Source: Candidatus Litorirhabdus singularis
GTDB taxonomy: Bacteria > Pseudomonadota > Gammaproteobacteria > Pseudomonadales > Halieaceae
Direction of reading: 5' to 3'
DNA: 64,000 nucleotides
Assembly: GCF_026262625.1 (NCBI RefSeq)
Contig: NZ_SHNN01000002.1
Location: forward strand, 434,001-498,000
The notes beneath the pieces are model-generated. The model ran no database searches. It saw only the letters and a list, made by a program, of their open reading frames with translations, and had not been told where the DNA came from. Position 1 is the first letter of the stretch; every line of letters begins with the position of its first letter. The translations under genes and the position numbers were made by a program. This document shows positions 17,278 through 26,135 of the stretch, one piece after another.

Positions 17278-19340
17278 AAACTTATATCCTCGGAATCTTC
17301 AGCACATGGTATCACTATGGTGAAAATTGAACCGAGACCAAGGTCACTATTTACTGAAATATCCCCCCCCAAAGAGCGAATATATTCACGGCTCTCGAAA
17401 GCTCCTACGCCCATACCCGTGAGCCCCTTGGTGGAATCAAATGGCTTAAACAGTCGATTTTCTATGAACTCTGCTTCCATACCCTGACCGTGGTCCTCGA
17501 CCAACACGATCGCCTGATGCTGCCCAGCCAGCAAAGTGACTTCAATGGGCTGATCTTTCAGGCTGGCTTCCTGAGCGTTCTGGATAATATGAGAAAACAC
17601 AGTGCTCAACTGCTCTGCATCGGCCTCAACGACTAACGCAGCATCAATAATCTTTAGTGACGGGGAGGGCTCACGGGCTGCGCAACGTTCTACGATGTCG
17701 CCTAGCAGCTCAGCCAAATTCAGTGCCCTTGGCGAACTGCCGCGGATACCGCTGCGCATTTGTTCCATAAGCCGTGACATACGATCGACCGAGTTGCGTA
17801 CGGTTTTGATCACGTCATCGACAAAAACCGGATTGTGTTTATGCTTTTCCGCGTTGGAGACAATCAGCGATTGCTGCGCAAGAATGTTCTTGAGGTCATG
17901 AACCACATAAGCAGAAAGCCGGTTAAAGGCTTCAAACTGGCGGGCCTGAACCAAAGCGCGGTTAGCATGGTATTGAGCCAGATGCATCGCCGCCTGCTGC
18001 CCGGCAACTTTCAATAGATCGCGGTCTTCCCAGTTGATGGACATCGATGTATCGGGTTCCAATAACAGCAACAGACCCAGTGGCTCTTCGTCGAAGATAA
18101 GCGGCACGATCAGCCAGAACCTTGGATCGTCCAATAACTTTTGCGGAATCGTCAGGTTTTCATAAATGCCTGGTTGACTGCGATATTCCTCCAAGTCTAT
18201 AACCCAGCCGGTACCTTGAATAAACCGCGCAATATTATCTAACTCGTTTTCACTCAGCGAGATGCTTGCGCCTGCTTGCCACTGCTCAACGAACTCATAG
18301 CGTCCTGACTCCTGCTTGACCCAGAGTCTGCCGCCAGTGCTGTTAACGAGCCCGGCAACTGAAGTAATGACGCGTGCCGGAACGTTGTCCACTGCGCCTG
18401 CGAGGTTGCGGGTAAAGTTAGACCACTCATCACGGTAGTCGTACTTGAAGCTGAAAAAATGCTTGCTGAGCAATACCCGTATCTTGGCCCGAATGCGATC
18501 GGAGAACAGCATCACCACAAGCACAATACCGCTGGTACACAAGAACATGACTTGCACCACGCCGCCCCAGCTACCGCCGAAGTAGCGGATCAGGTAGCCG
18601 AACAAAGACATTGCCAGCAAATAGACGCCGGCGGCCATCAGGGTAAAAGAGTGGAAAACCACCTGTCGCGAAACGTGTATACGCAAGTCCCAGCTTGGAT
18701 TACGTGCCACCGAAACGGCTATTAGCGGCGCTGCCAGCGCGCTAACTATACCCCTGATACTGACCAGGAACGGATTGACATGTCCGAGCAATAACGCCTC
18801 GGCATACAAGTAGAAATCGAACGCAAAGACAATACCCAATCCCACGCACATGTACTTTATGGCCCAGCGCTCGTCATTGGATGAATTGCGAAAGATCTGT
18901 TCTACAAGGACCAGAGAAACAATGGCTACAGACAGCCATACTGCGGGCTTGGCGGTGATGTTTATCCAGCCTATGAATGGAAATGCGCTGACAAAATACG
19001 GTAGCAGCACCAGCAATGAGAGCACCAGTGCAGCGAACAGTAACAGCAGGCTGCTATAACGAGTGGTTTCTTCGTCACCCCGCAGTTCGAAGATCCTGAG
19101 AAGCAGCAAGCACCAGCTAATGGAGCGACACAACTCGAAAAAGTCCATCACCACCAGCGGAACGGCCTGACTCCAGTAGGCCGCGGCCATCATGGCAGTC
19201 CATACCACTGTTGAGACACTGGCAAATATAACCAGAGTTGCAAATATTTTGCCGCGCCACGTGACCAGAAACAGCGCGGTCAGTATGAAGTAGGATACTG
19301 CTGCGAACAGATAGCCATAGAGGCCAATACTATAGGTCAC
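17274..19340 (-). CDS. prsK: XrtA/PEP-CTERM system histidine kinase PrsK
   Basis: 688 residues. The first about 290 residues contain roughly nine membrane segments, followed by a GAF-like domain (about 310-455) and a histidine kinase core. The H-box is VVHDLKN with His481. The ATP-binding domain has the G1-like box EDHGQGM and the G2-like stretch TGMGVGAFESREY. The multi-spanning N-terminus plus GAF is the layout of the PrsK family. The signal is unknown. The kinase is expected to phosphorylate PrsR, encoded immediately downstream with a 4-bp overlap. A run of eight G on the coding strand (17363-17370) falls in LGGDI close to the C-terminus. Divergent from the dehydrogenase gene, with 188 bp between them. 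Confidence 0.93.
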   Translation of the reverse strand: MTYSIGLYGYLFAAVSYFILTALFLVTWRGKIFATLVIFASVSTVVWTAMMAAAYWSQAVPLVVMDFFELCRSISWCLLLLRIFELRGDEETTRYSSLLLLFAALVLSLLVLLPYFVSAFPFIGWINITAKPAVWLSVAIVSLVLVEQIFRNSSNDERWAIKYMCVGLGIVFAFDFYLYAEALLLGHVNPFLVSIRGIVSALAAPLIAVSVARNPSWDLRIHVSRQVVFHSFTLMAAGVYLLAMSLFGYLIRYFGGSWGGVVQVMFLCTSGIVLVVMLFSDRIRAKIRVLLSKHFFSFKYDYRDEWSNFTRNLAGAVDNVPARVITSVAGLVNSTGGRLWVKQESGRYEFVEQWQAGASISLSENELDNIARFIQGTGWVIDLEEYRSQPGIYENLTIPQKLLDDPRFWLIVPLIFDEEPLGLLLLLEPDTSMSINWEDRDLLKVAGQQAAMHLAQYHANRALVQARQFEAFNRLSAYVVHDLKNILAQQSLIVSNAEKHKHNPVFVDDVIKTVRNSVDRMSRLMEQMRSGIRGSSPRALNLAELLGDIVERCAAREPSPSLKIIDAALVVEADAEQLSTVFSHIIQNAQEASLKDQPIEVTLLAGQHQAIVLVEDHGQGMEAEFIENRLFKPFDSTKGLTGMGVGAFESREYIRSLGGDISVNSDLGLGSIFTIVIPCAEDSEDISL

Positions 19341-19528
19341 AGAGAATACTCAGGTAGGCAATGCGCATGAGTTGCATAAAAATGGGTGGTTCCAATCAAC
19401 TGTAATCCACTAACAGTAGCGGTCCCGCAGTAGCGTGTAAACACACAGCTAGGGCGTGTGGCAGTAAATTTGAAAAGTGTGAACTGTGATGCTGGTATTC
19501 TGATGCCGAATAAGGTTTTATTGCGTCC

Positions 19529-20845
19529 ATGAAACAGACTATAGCTATTGTAGGACTAGGATACGTGGGGTTGCCGCTCGCCGTTGCGTTTGGGAAAAAG
19601 TGCGCGACTATCGGGCTGGACCTTAACGAGGACAAGCTGACGCACTATCGGGCGGGCAGAGACCCTAGCGGAGAAGTTGCCAAGGCGGACTTGCAGGCAG
19701 CGAGCCAGTTAACGTTTACCAGTGAGCCTGCTGATTTGTCCGTGGCTGATATCGTTATTGTCGTGGTGCCGACACCCATCGACGATGCACATAAGCCTGA
19801 TTTGTCTCCATTGCGCGGTGCCTGTACTTCGGTAGGGGCACACCTCAAGCCCGGAGCTATCGTGATTTTTGAATCGACTGTTTACCCGGGCTGCACCGAA
19901 GAAGTCTGTGTGCCCATTCTGGAAAGTGCCTCGGGAATGAAGTGGCTGGGGCGGCAAGGTGCAGATGACAGCGAGGGAGACGATGGCTTCTACATCGGGT
20001 ATTCACCAGAACGTATCAATCCGGGTGACAAGGTGCACCGGCTGGAAACCATTATCAAGGTCGTATCCGGAGATACGCCAAAGACACTGGACACCGTGGC
20101 AGCACTCTACGAGTCCGTCGTCGATGCTGGCGTGCACAGGGCAGCCAGTGTCCGGGTCGCAGAAGCGGCTAAAGTTATTGAAAATACTCAGCGCGACCTG
20201 AATATCGCGCTGATGAATGAACTGTCTCTGATCTTTAACCGAATTGGCATCGATACTCTGGACGTGCTGGAAGCGGCTGGGACCAAGTGGAACTTTTTGC
20301 CGTTTCGCCCAGGATTAGTGGGAGGGCACTGTATTGGTGTCGACCCCTACTATTTGACCTACAAGGCTGAAGCAGAGGGGCATGACGCCCAAGTGATTCT
20401 GGCCGGGCGTCAGATCAATGATGGCATGGGTAAATTTATAGGTGAGCAAACCGTCAAACGCTTGGCGCAGTTGGGCAAGCCTGTGACGGGTGCCACCGTG
20501 GTAATACTAGGGTTAACCTTCAAAGAAGATTGTCCTGACCTGCGTAACTCGCGAGTTATCGACATCATTCATGAGCTGCAGGAGTATCGCTGCAATGTGG
20601 TGGTGCATGACCCGCTTGCCGAATCTGTTGATGCTGAACGCGAATACGGCGTGAGTCTGACAGACTGGGACAATATTCCTGCCGCAGACGCTCTGGTGCT
20701 GGCGGTGCCGCATGCCCAATACCTGAATATGACGGTCTCAGATTACGGCAAGCTACTGCGCGAGGACTCTGTTTTGATTGATGTGAAGTCAGTGCTGGAC
20801 CGCGACGAACTGGCCGCCGCGGCGATAGATGTGTGGCGGTTGTAA
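19529..20845 (+). CDS. Nucleotide-sugar dehydrogenase, TviB/WbpA type (UDP-N-acetylglucosamine 6-dehydrogenase-like)
   Basis: 438 residues. The NAD-binding motif GLGYVGLP is at residues 8-15. The mid-region holds NFLPFRPGLVGGHCIGVDPY with catalytic Cys268, and the C-terminal domain has GLTFKEDCPDLRNS. These are diagnostic for UDP-sugar 6-dehydrogenases, and the overall sequence resembles the VipA/TviB branch that oxidises UDP-GlcNAc to UDP-GlcNAcA rather than the UDP-glucose branch. It is cytoplasmic and supplies an acidic sugar for the polysaccharide. No TviC-type epimerase is visible in the window. The gene is divergent from prsK and converges with the XrtA-associated ATPase gene (4-bp gap). 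Confidence 0.9.
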   Translation: MKQTIAIVGLGYVGLPLAVAFGKKCATIGLDLNEDKLTHYRAGRDPSGEVAKADLQAASQLTFTSEPADLSVADIVIVVVPTPIDDAHKPDLSPLRGACTSVGAHLKPGAIVIFESTVYPGCTEEVCVPILESASGMKWLGRQGADDSEGDDGFYIGYSPERINPGDKVHRLETIIKVVSGDTPKTLDTVAALYESVVDAGVHRAASVRVAEAAKVIENTQRDLNIALMNELSLIFNRIGIDTLDVLEAAGTKWNFLPFRPGLVGGHCIGVDPYYLTYKAEAEGHDAQVILAGRQINDGMGKFIGEQTVKRLAQLGKPVTGATVVILGLTFKEDCPDLRNSRVIDIIHELQEYRCNVVVHDPLAESVDAEREYGVSLTDWDNIPAADALVLAVPHAQYLNMTVSDYGKLLREDSVLIDVKSVLDRDELAAAAIDVWRL

Positions 20846-20849
20846 AAGC

Positions 20850-21719
20850 CTAGCGCCACATATGATCGGCGGTGGGGCTTTGCCCTAGATTGCGATTGAC
20901 CGGCAGTAATTGTTCTTCATTAAGGCTTTCAATCACCTCACGAATATCATTTTCGCCAATTTCGTGCAGTTCCTCTACCATCCCATGCAGCATCAGTCGG
21001 CCACAAATAGTATTGATCAGTCGTGGAATGCCGCCGCTAAAACGATGCATATAGCTGAAAATAGAGGGATCGAAACTGGGATCCCCCTTCCAGCCTACCT
21101 GCGCCAGGCGATGTTTTACATACTCTTCAGTAAATTCCAGGGTCAGCGCCTCCAGGTGGCAGGCAGCGACGATTCTCTGGTGCAGCTGAGTCAGGCCCGG
21201 GGACAGCACGGTTTGGCGCAGCTCTTCCTGGCCGACCAGAAATATCTGTAACAGCGGTTCGTTGTTCTGTTGCAGATTCGTCAGCAGCCGCAATTCTTCA
21301 AGGGCATTGGCCGGCAAGTCTTGCGCTTCATCAATAATCAACAGCGGGCGTTTGCCTTCGCGGCGCAATTTAAGAAACAGGCCTTCCAGGTCATGCAGCA
21401 ACAAGGCCTTCTGTTCCACTCTGCCATTCAACCCGAAATTCAGCACCACCAGTCGCAACAGGTCATCGGCTTCTATCTGGGTGCAGGCCAAGCTGGCAAA
21501 TACGGTATTGCCGTCGGAAAGATCGTGCACCAGATCATCGATCAGGGTGGACTTGCCGGTACCGGGCTGACCGGTCACCATGACAAAGCCTTCGCCGCGG
21601 TGCAGCGCATACTGCATGTAGGCTTTGGCCTTTTTATAGCTGGGATGCCGATAGCACAGGCGTGCATCTGGGCTCAGGCGAAAGGGCTCTCGATCAAGGT
21701 TATAAAATTCTTCGTACAT
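20850..21719 (-). CDS. XrtA-associated ATPase (ExeA/GspA-like AAA)
   Basis: 289 residues. It opens with MYEEFYNLDREPFRLSPD, the typical start of ExeA-like ATPases. Walker A is GQPGTGKST (50-58) and Walker B is LLIIDEAQDLP near 125. It resembles the TIGR03015 family, found with exosortase A. It lacks the membrane helix and peptidoglycan-binding tail of ExeA itself. The function is not established; a regulatory or assembly role at the inner membrane is plausible. It is transcribed leftward, divergent from glmS; in many genomes this gene sits inside the eps operon, so its split placement here is slightly unusual. Confidence 0.88.
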   Translation of the reverse strand: MYEEFYNLDREPFRLSPDARLCYRHPSYKKAKAYMQYALHRGEGFVMVTGQPGTGKSTLIDDLVHDLSDGNTVFASLACTQIEADDLLRLVVLNFGLNGRVEQKALLLHDLEGLFLKLRREGKRPLLIIDEAQDLPANALEELRLLTNLQQNNEPLLQIFLVGQEELRQTVLSPGLTQLHQRIVAACHLEALTLEFTEEYVKHRLAQVGWKGDPSFDPSIFSYMHRFSGGIPRLINTICGRLMLHGMVEELHEIGENDIREVIESLNEEQLLPVNRNLGQSPTADHMWR

Positions 21720-21782
21720 AATGTCCCATTTAACGTGCTAACTATCGCACTATCTCATGCCGCATGTGAGGGCGGTCACATT

Positions 21783-21797
21783 CCGCGCAGTGCGCGG
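21783..21797. repeat. Short perfect inverted repeat in the ATPase/glmS intergenic region
   Basis: CCGCGC-AGT-GCGCGG forms a 6-bp perfect inverted repeat about 20 bases upstream of the predicted glmS -35 element. It could be an operator for either divergent gene or chance in a GC-rich patch. Confidence 0.35.
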
Positions 21798-21815
21798 ATG
21801 AGTCAGCCGACGAAA

Positions 21816-21843
21816 TTGCTATACTCGAAAGTGTACTTATACT
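21816..21843 (+). promoter_or_regulatory. Candidate sigma-70 promoter for glmS
   Basis: TTGCTA (21816-21821) and TATACT (21838-21843) are separated by 16 bases in the 295-bp gap upstream of glmS. The predicted leader of about 165 bases is long enough for post-transcriptional control, but I recognise no ribozyme or riboswitch in it. Confidence 0.45.
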
Positions 21844-22014
21844 CTGTCTGCATTCAATTATACAACACTCGAAACAAACAGAATGTGATGGCCGTCAAAA
21901 CTATGTGGCTTTTACTGCTTAAATGACAGCTTATTAGTGCTTATAGTGCCGCTATCGCGCAGGATGTCGTAGATAGTGCAAAAGTCTTAGAGATTGAATC
22001 AGGGAGTTCAGGGA

Positions 22015-23868
22015 ATGTGTGGAATTATCGGGTATGCCGGTAACAAAAATGCCGCGAATGTTGTGATTTCAGGGCTCAAGCGCCTCGAATATCGCGGTTA
22101 CGACTCGGCCGGTATAGCCCAGGTCTCGGCCACTGCCGGTCAACCCCTGCTGCTGGTCAAAGCGGCAGGTAAAGTGGCGGAGTTGGAAGGGCAGTTGGGT
22201 AAGCAACTTGATAACCCCACTGATCAGCAGGCCTCGGGCCTTGCGATAGGGCATACCCGCTGGGCGACTCATGGCGAACCTACGACTGAGAACGCTCATC
22301 CTCATTTGAGTCAGGATGGTAATTTTGCTATTGCCCACAACGGTATCATCGAGAACTACCTGACCCTGCGTAGCAAGCTGACGCAAAAAGGCTACGAATT
22401 TATCAGTGAGACTGACTCGGAGGTTATTGCCCACCTCATTCAGGATGTTTACGAAGGCGACCTGCAGGCCGCCGTCATGACCACTCTGGGACAGTTGGAA
22501 GGCACCTATGGCCTTATCGTTGTGTCATCGCTGCATCCAGACACACTGATCGCCGCCCGTAATGGCAGCCCAGTGGTTATCGGTATTGGCCAGGGCGAAA
22601 CCCTGATTGCCTCGGATATAAGCGCACTGATTAGCCACACCAAGCGGGTGGTGTACCTGGATGATGGCGACGTAGTCACCGTGTCCAAGGACAGCTTCGA
22701 CATAACCTCATTAAAGAACGTACCAGTATCGCGCGACGCAACTGAGATTGACTGGAACGTTGAAGAGATAGAGAAGGGCGGTTTTGACCACTTTATGCTC
22801 AAAGAGATCTACGAGCAGCCGACAGCTCTGACCAACAGCCTCCGAGGTCGGCTAGACCTCAAAGGCGCCACTGCAAAGCTCAGCGGCATGCAGCTGGGCC
22901 CGTCAGACCTGGCCCATATTGATCGTATTACTATAGCGGCCTGCGGTACCTCCATGTACGCCGGTATGGTCGGCAAGTATCTTTTCGAAGACTTTGCCAG
23001 CATACCCACCGATGTAGTGCAGGCGGCGGAATTTAGAGATCGCAACCCCATTATGCAGCGCGACTCCATGATGCTGGCGATTAGCCAGTCAGGCGAGACT
23101 GCCGACACACTAGCAGCAGTGAGAGAGGGCGTGCGTAAGGGTGCCACCATATTGGGGCTCTGCAACGTAGTTGGCTCTACTATTGCCAGAGAAACCGGAC
23201 GCGGCGTCTATCTGCATGCCGGTCCTGAAATCAGCGTTGCATCCACCAAAGCGTTTACCTGTCAGGTAGCCGTATTGGCCATGATGTCGGTGTTACTCGG
23301 CCGTACCCATCGAATGTCTGCCGAGTCGGCCAACCGTGTTATCAGCGAACTGACCCGGCTTCCGGAGCTGGCTCAAGCGGTAATCGACCAGGAAGACAAG
23401 ATTGCCAAGATTGCTGAGAAGTATGCCCATATTGAGCACGCCTTCTTTATAGGCCGCGGCTATTTGTTTCCGGCAGTAATGGAGGGCGCTTTAAAGTTGA
23501 AGGAAATCTCTTATGTTCACGCCGAGGGTTACCACGCGGCCGAGCTGAAACATGGCCCCATCGCATTATTGACCAAAGACATCCCGGTCATCGTTGCGGT
23601 GCCCGAGAGCTCTGGCAAAGCCAAAACCATTGCCAATATGCAGGAGTGCCGTGCTCGTAAAGCTCCAGTACTGGCAATTGCTACGGCTGGCGATACCGAT
23701 ATTCACGCCCACAGTGATGACATTATAGAAATACCGCGCTGTGAAGAGTTTGTGGCGCCTATACCCGTAGTCATAGCAGAACAGCTGTTTGCCTATCATA
23801 TGGCCCGACTGCGCGGCTGCGAGATCGACCAGCCCAGAAATCTTGCTAAGTCGGTCACAGTTGAGTGA
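22015..23868 (+). CDS. glmS: Glutamine-fructose-6-phosphate aminotransferase (isomerizing)
   Basis: 617 residues from ATG 22015. This start is fixed by the need for Cys directly after Met (MCGIIGYAG), since the processed Cys1 is the glutaminase nucleophile; a TTG at 21994 would add seven residues. The glutaminase domain (1-240) is followed by two SIS domains, with AACGTSMYAG, SQSGETADTL and the C-terminal DQPRNLAKSVTVE, all standard for GlmS. It converts fructose-6-phosphate and glutamine to glucosamine-6-phosphate, the entry to UDP-GlcNAc for peptidoglycan, LPS and this EPS. It lies immediately before the XrtA export operon (75-bp gap), which suggests dedicated precursor supply, although it may be the only genomic copy. 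Confidence 0.97.
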   Translation: MCGIIGYAGNKNAANVVISGLKRLEYRGYDSAGIAQVSATAGQPLLLVKAAGKVAELEGQLGKQLDNPTDQQASGLAIGHTRWATHGEPTTENAHPHLSQDGNFAIAHNGIIENYLTLRSKLTQKGYEFISETDSEVIAHLIQDVYEGDLQAAVMTTLGQLEGTYGLIVVSSLHPDTLIAARNGSPVVIGIGQGETLIASDISALISHTKRVVYLDDGDVVTVSKDSFDITSLKNVPVSRDATEIDWNVEEIEKGGFDHFMLKEIYEQPTALTNSLRGRLDLKGATAKLSGMQLGPSDLAHIDRITIAACGTSMYAGMVGKYLFEDFASIPTDVVQAAEFRDRNPIMQRDSMMLAISQSGETADTLAAVREGVRKGATILGLCNVVGSTIARETGRGVYLHAGPEISVASTKAFTCQVAVLAMMSVLLGRTHRMSAESANRVISELTRLPELAQAVIDQEDKIAKIAEKYAHIEHAFFIGRGYLFPAVMEGALKLKEISYVHAEGYHAAELKHGPIALLTKDIPVIVAVPESSGKAKTIANMQECRARKAPVLAIATAGDTDIHAHSDDIIEIPRCEEFVAPIPVVIAEQLFAYHMARLRGCEIDQPRNLAKSVTVE

Positions 23869-23943
23869 GCCTGCGGTAGGCAGGGGAAAGCAACGCGTGC
23901 TAGACTAAAAAAAGGTTCTCAAGTTTCCCAAGGTGGGTTAAAA

Positions 23944-24573
23944 ATGCACAAGATATCAATGCCTTATCTCAAACCGTTAGGGGTGTTCCTAGCTGTGATG
24001 CTAGTAGCAGGCTGCAGCTCTAATCAGTATCCACCTGTGTCGGCGGACCAGCGCTCGGTAGAGGTCGATTATGACTACGTTATTGGCGCCGGTGACTCAA
24101 TGGAGATCTTCGTCTGGGGTAACCAGGAGTTGACCACCACGGGTATCGTGCGACCCGATGGTAAGTTCACCACCCGATTGGTAGAAGACTTAGAAGCGAG
24201 TGGAAAGACATCTACCGAGCTGGCTCGTGATATCGAAGAGGCCTACTCCGAGTATGTGAAGAGCGCTGTCGTCAGCGTTATTGTGAAGAGCTTCAAGGGT
24301 GTTCCAGTGCAGCAGGTGCGGGTGATTGGAGAAGCCTCCAAGCCTCTCAGCGTGCCATTTAATAAACACATGTCTTTACTCGACCTGATGATCGCGGTAG
24401 GTGGCATGACGGATTATGCGGCGGGTAATAAAGCAGTATTAATCCGCAGCTTCGAGGGCAGGGAAGACACTTTTGGACTGCGCCTGGATGACCTAATAAG
24501 AGATGGTGATATCAGCGCCAACGTTACTCTGTTCCCCGGTGATATCGTGATTATCCCCGAGTCTTGGTTCTAA
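23944..24573 (+). CDS. XrtA system exopolysaccharide export lipoprotein (Wza/EpsE-like)
   Basis: 209 residues with a lipoprotein signal and lipobox VAGC (Cys24). A polysaccharide export (Poly_export) domain follows, beginning DYVIGAGDSMEIFVWG, then an SLBB-like segment (VRVIGEASKP, MSLLDLMIAVGGMTDYA) and the ending LFPGDIVIIPESWF. At about 210 residues it is the short form typical of exosortase A clusters (TIGR03027), without the long C-terminal parts of Wza. It should form the periplasmic/outer-membrane export channel with the chain-length protein encoded next (14-bp gap). A ribosome-binding site AAGGTGG precedes ATG 23944. First gene of the core operon. Confidence 0.93.
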   Translation: MHKISMPYLKPLGVFLAVMLVAGCSSNQYPPVSADQRSVEVDYDYVIGAGDSMEIFVWGNQELTTTGIVRPDGKFTTRLVEDLEASGKTSTELARDIEEAYSEYVKSAVVSVIVKSFKGVPVQQVRVIGEASKPLSVPFNKHMSLLDLMIAVGGMTDYAAGNKAVLIRSFEGREDTFGLRLDDLIRDGDISANVTLFPGDIVIIPESWF

Positions 24574-24587
24574 GCGAGTAGCCTTCA

Positions 24588-26135
24588 ATGCAAGATATAT
24601 TGGCACTAGTATATACCTACGCCCTTGGGGTCTGGCGCTTCCGCTGGCCCGCTTTGATATGTGCGTGGGTACTTTCCATAGCCGGGTGGATATTTGTCTA
24701 CCAAATGGAAGATGCCTACCAAGCCACAGCGCGTATTTACGTAGATAACAACACTGTATTGGGGCCTTTGCTACGCGGGCTGGCGATTCAGCCCAATATC
24801 AACCAACGCCTCAGCCTAATGACCAGAACTCTCCTAAGCCGCCCCAACCTTGAAAAGCTGATGCGAATGACCGACCTTGACCTTGAGGTTCGCACCGAAG
24901 CAGAAGCAGAGGAGTTCCTGAATGAGTTCCGTAAGCGTATTTCCATCAAGGGAGACAGACGTAACCGATCGCTCTATTCTATTTCATTTGTGGACGAGGA
25001 GCGCGATACGGCCAAGCGAATTGTGCAAGCGCTGATTACAGTTTTCATTGAAAGTTCACTGGGTGATAAGCGCGAAGATAGTTCAGACGCACAGGCTTTT
25101 CTCGATGAGCAGATTGCCGACTATGAAATCCGCCTAATAGAGGCTGAACAAAGACTGGCGGACTTTAGACAACGTAACATGGGTACGCTCGATGGAAACG
25201 CAAGTGGCTATTACCAGAGGTTGGCTGGAGCCAAAGAGCAACTGGAAGTGGCCCAGCTGCAACTGAACGAGCTGAGGAACCGCGGCAAGGAGTTACGCCG
25301 GCAGTTGGACGGCGAGGAACCGGTCATGCTGTCCAACTCCGGCGGGCAATCCAGTAACTCGCCGATCGATGCGCGGATAGCAGCACTGCAAGTGTCGATG
25401 GACAACTTGTTGTCGCGATACACGGAAAAGCATCCGGAGGTAAGACAAATACGAGCGCTGATAGCCGCATTAGAAGTCGAGCGCGCGCAGGAAATAGATC
25501 AATTGCTGGCTGGGGACACAGACAGTTACTCGGGAATGGTTACCAGCCCTGTTTACGAAGGTATGAGAGCCATGCTGGCTGAGACAGAAGCCAACGTTGC
25601 GTCACTTGAGACACGAGTGCAAGAATATGACCGACGAGTCAAGGATCTTGAAGATAAGGTTAGCAATATTCCTGTTATTGAGACGGAACTGAAACAACTT
25701 GATAGAGACTACGGTGTTATTCGTGGCCAGCACAGCAAGCTTCTACAGCGCCGGGAATCAGCCTTGATGTCGCAGAAGGTAGAGCAGAACGCGAACGATG
25801 TGACGTTTAGAGTAATTGACCCTCCATTCGTTCCTACTCGCCCAAGCGAACCTAATAAACTCTTGCTGAGCGCAGCGGTGTTGTTCGCTGGAATAGGCGC
25901 AGGGATAGGTATCGCCTTACTGTTGTCGCTACTCAATCCTCGGATTTACGAACAAAGAAGTCTTTCTAATCTTACCGGACTGCCTATGTTAGGCACTGTT
26001 TCGGTGATCGAGAACGCAACACAAAAGCGTCAAAGTTTGATTGCCCTGACAACCTTTACGGGATTAGCTGTTCTCCTATTTGCAATGTTTGCCGGGGTAG
26101 CGGCGATAACTCAAGGAATGGTGCCTGGCGTATGA
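24588..26135 (+). CDS. XrtA system polysaccharide chain-length determinant (Wzz-like PCP)
   Basis: 515 residues. The first membrane helix is near residues 15-35 and is followed by MEDAYQATARIYVDNNTVLG, the start of the Wzz domain. Coiled-coil segments occupy about 150-235 and 315-400. The PxxP-type region TRPSEPNKLLLSAAVLF leads into the second helix (about 420-440), and a further hydrophobic segment lies near 485-505. Size and order match the TIGR03007 family. It controls polymer length in the inner membrane and partners the separate tyrosine kinase, whose ATG overlaps this stop by 4 bp. Confidence 0.92.
   Translation: MQDILALVYTYALGVWRFRWPALICAWVLSIAGWIFVYQMEDAYQATARIYVDNNTVLGPLLRGLAIQPNINQRLSLMTRTLLSRPNLEKLMRMTDLDLEVRTEAEAEEFLNEFRKRISIKGDRRNRSLYSISFVDEERDTAKRIVQALITVFIESSLGDKREDSSDAQAFLDEQIADYEIRLIEAEQRLADFRQRNMGTLDGNASGYYQRLAGAKEQLEVAQLQLNELRNRGKELRRQLDGEEPVMLSNSGGQSSNSPIDARIAALQVSMDNLLSRYTEKHPEVRQIRALIAALEVERAQEIDQLLAGDTDSYSGMVTSPVYEGMRAMLAETEANVASLETRVQEYDRRVKDLEDKVSNIPVIETELKQLDRDYGVIRGQHSKLLQRRESALMSQKVEQNANDVTFRVIDPPFVPTRPSEPNKLLLSAAVLFAGIGAGIGIALLLSLLNPRIYEQRSLSNLTGLPMLGTVSVIENATQKRQSLIALTTFTGLAVLLFAMFAGVAAITQGMVPGV

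Noticed and set aside
21270-21926. Long plus-strand frame opposite the XrtA-associated ATPase gene
   Set aside because: It is antisense to a well-conserved gene and its composition is Gln/Phe-rich with no recognisable domain.
21850-22014. Long glmS leader as a glmS ribozyme
   Set aside because: The glmS ribozyme is a Firmicutes-type element and I could not see its conserved core; the leader is simply long.
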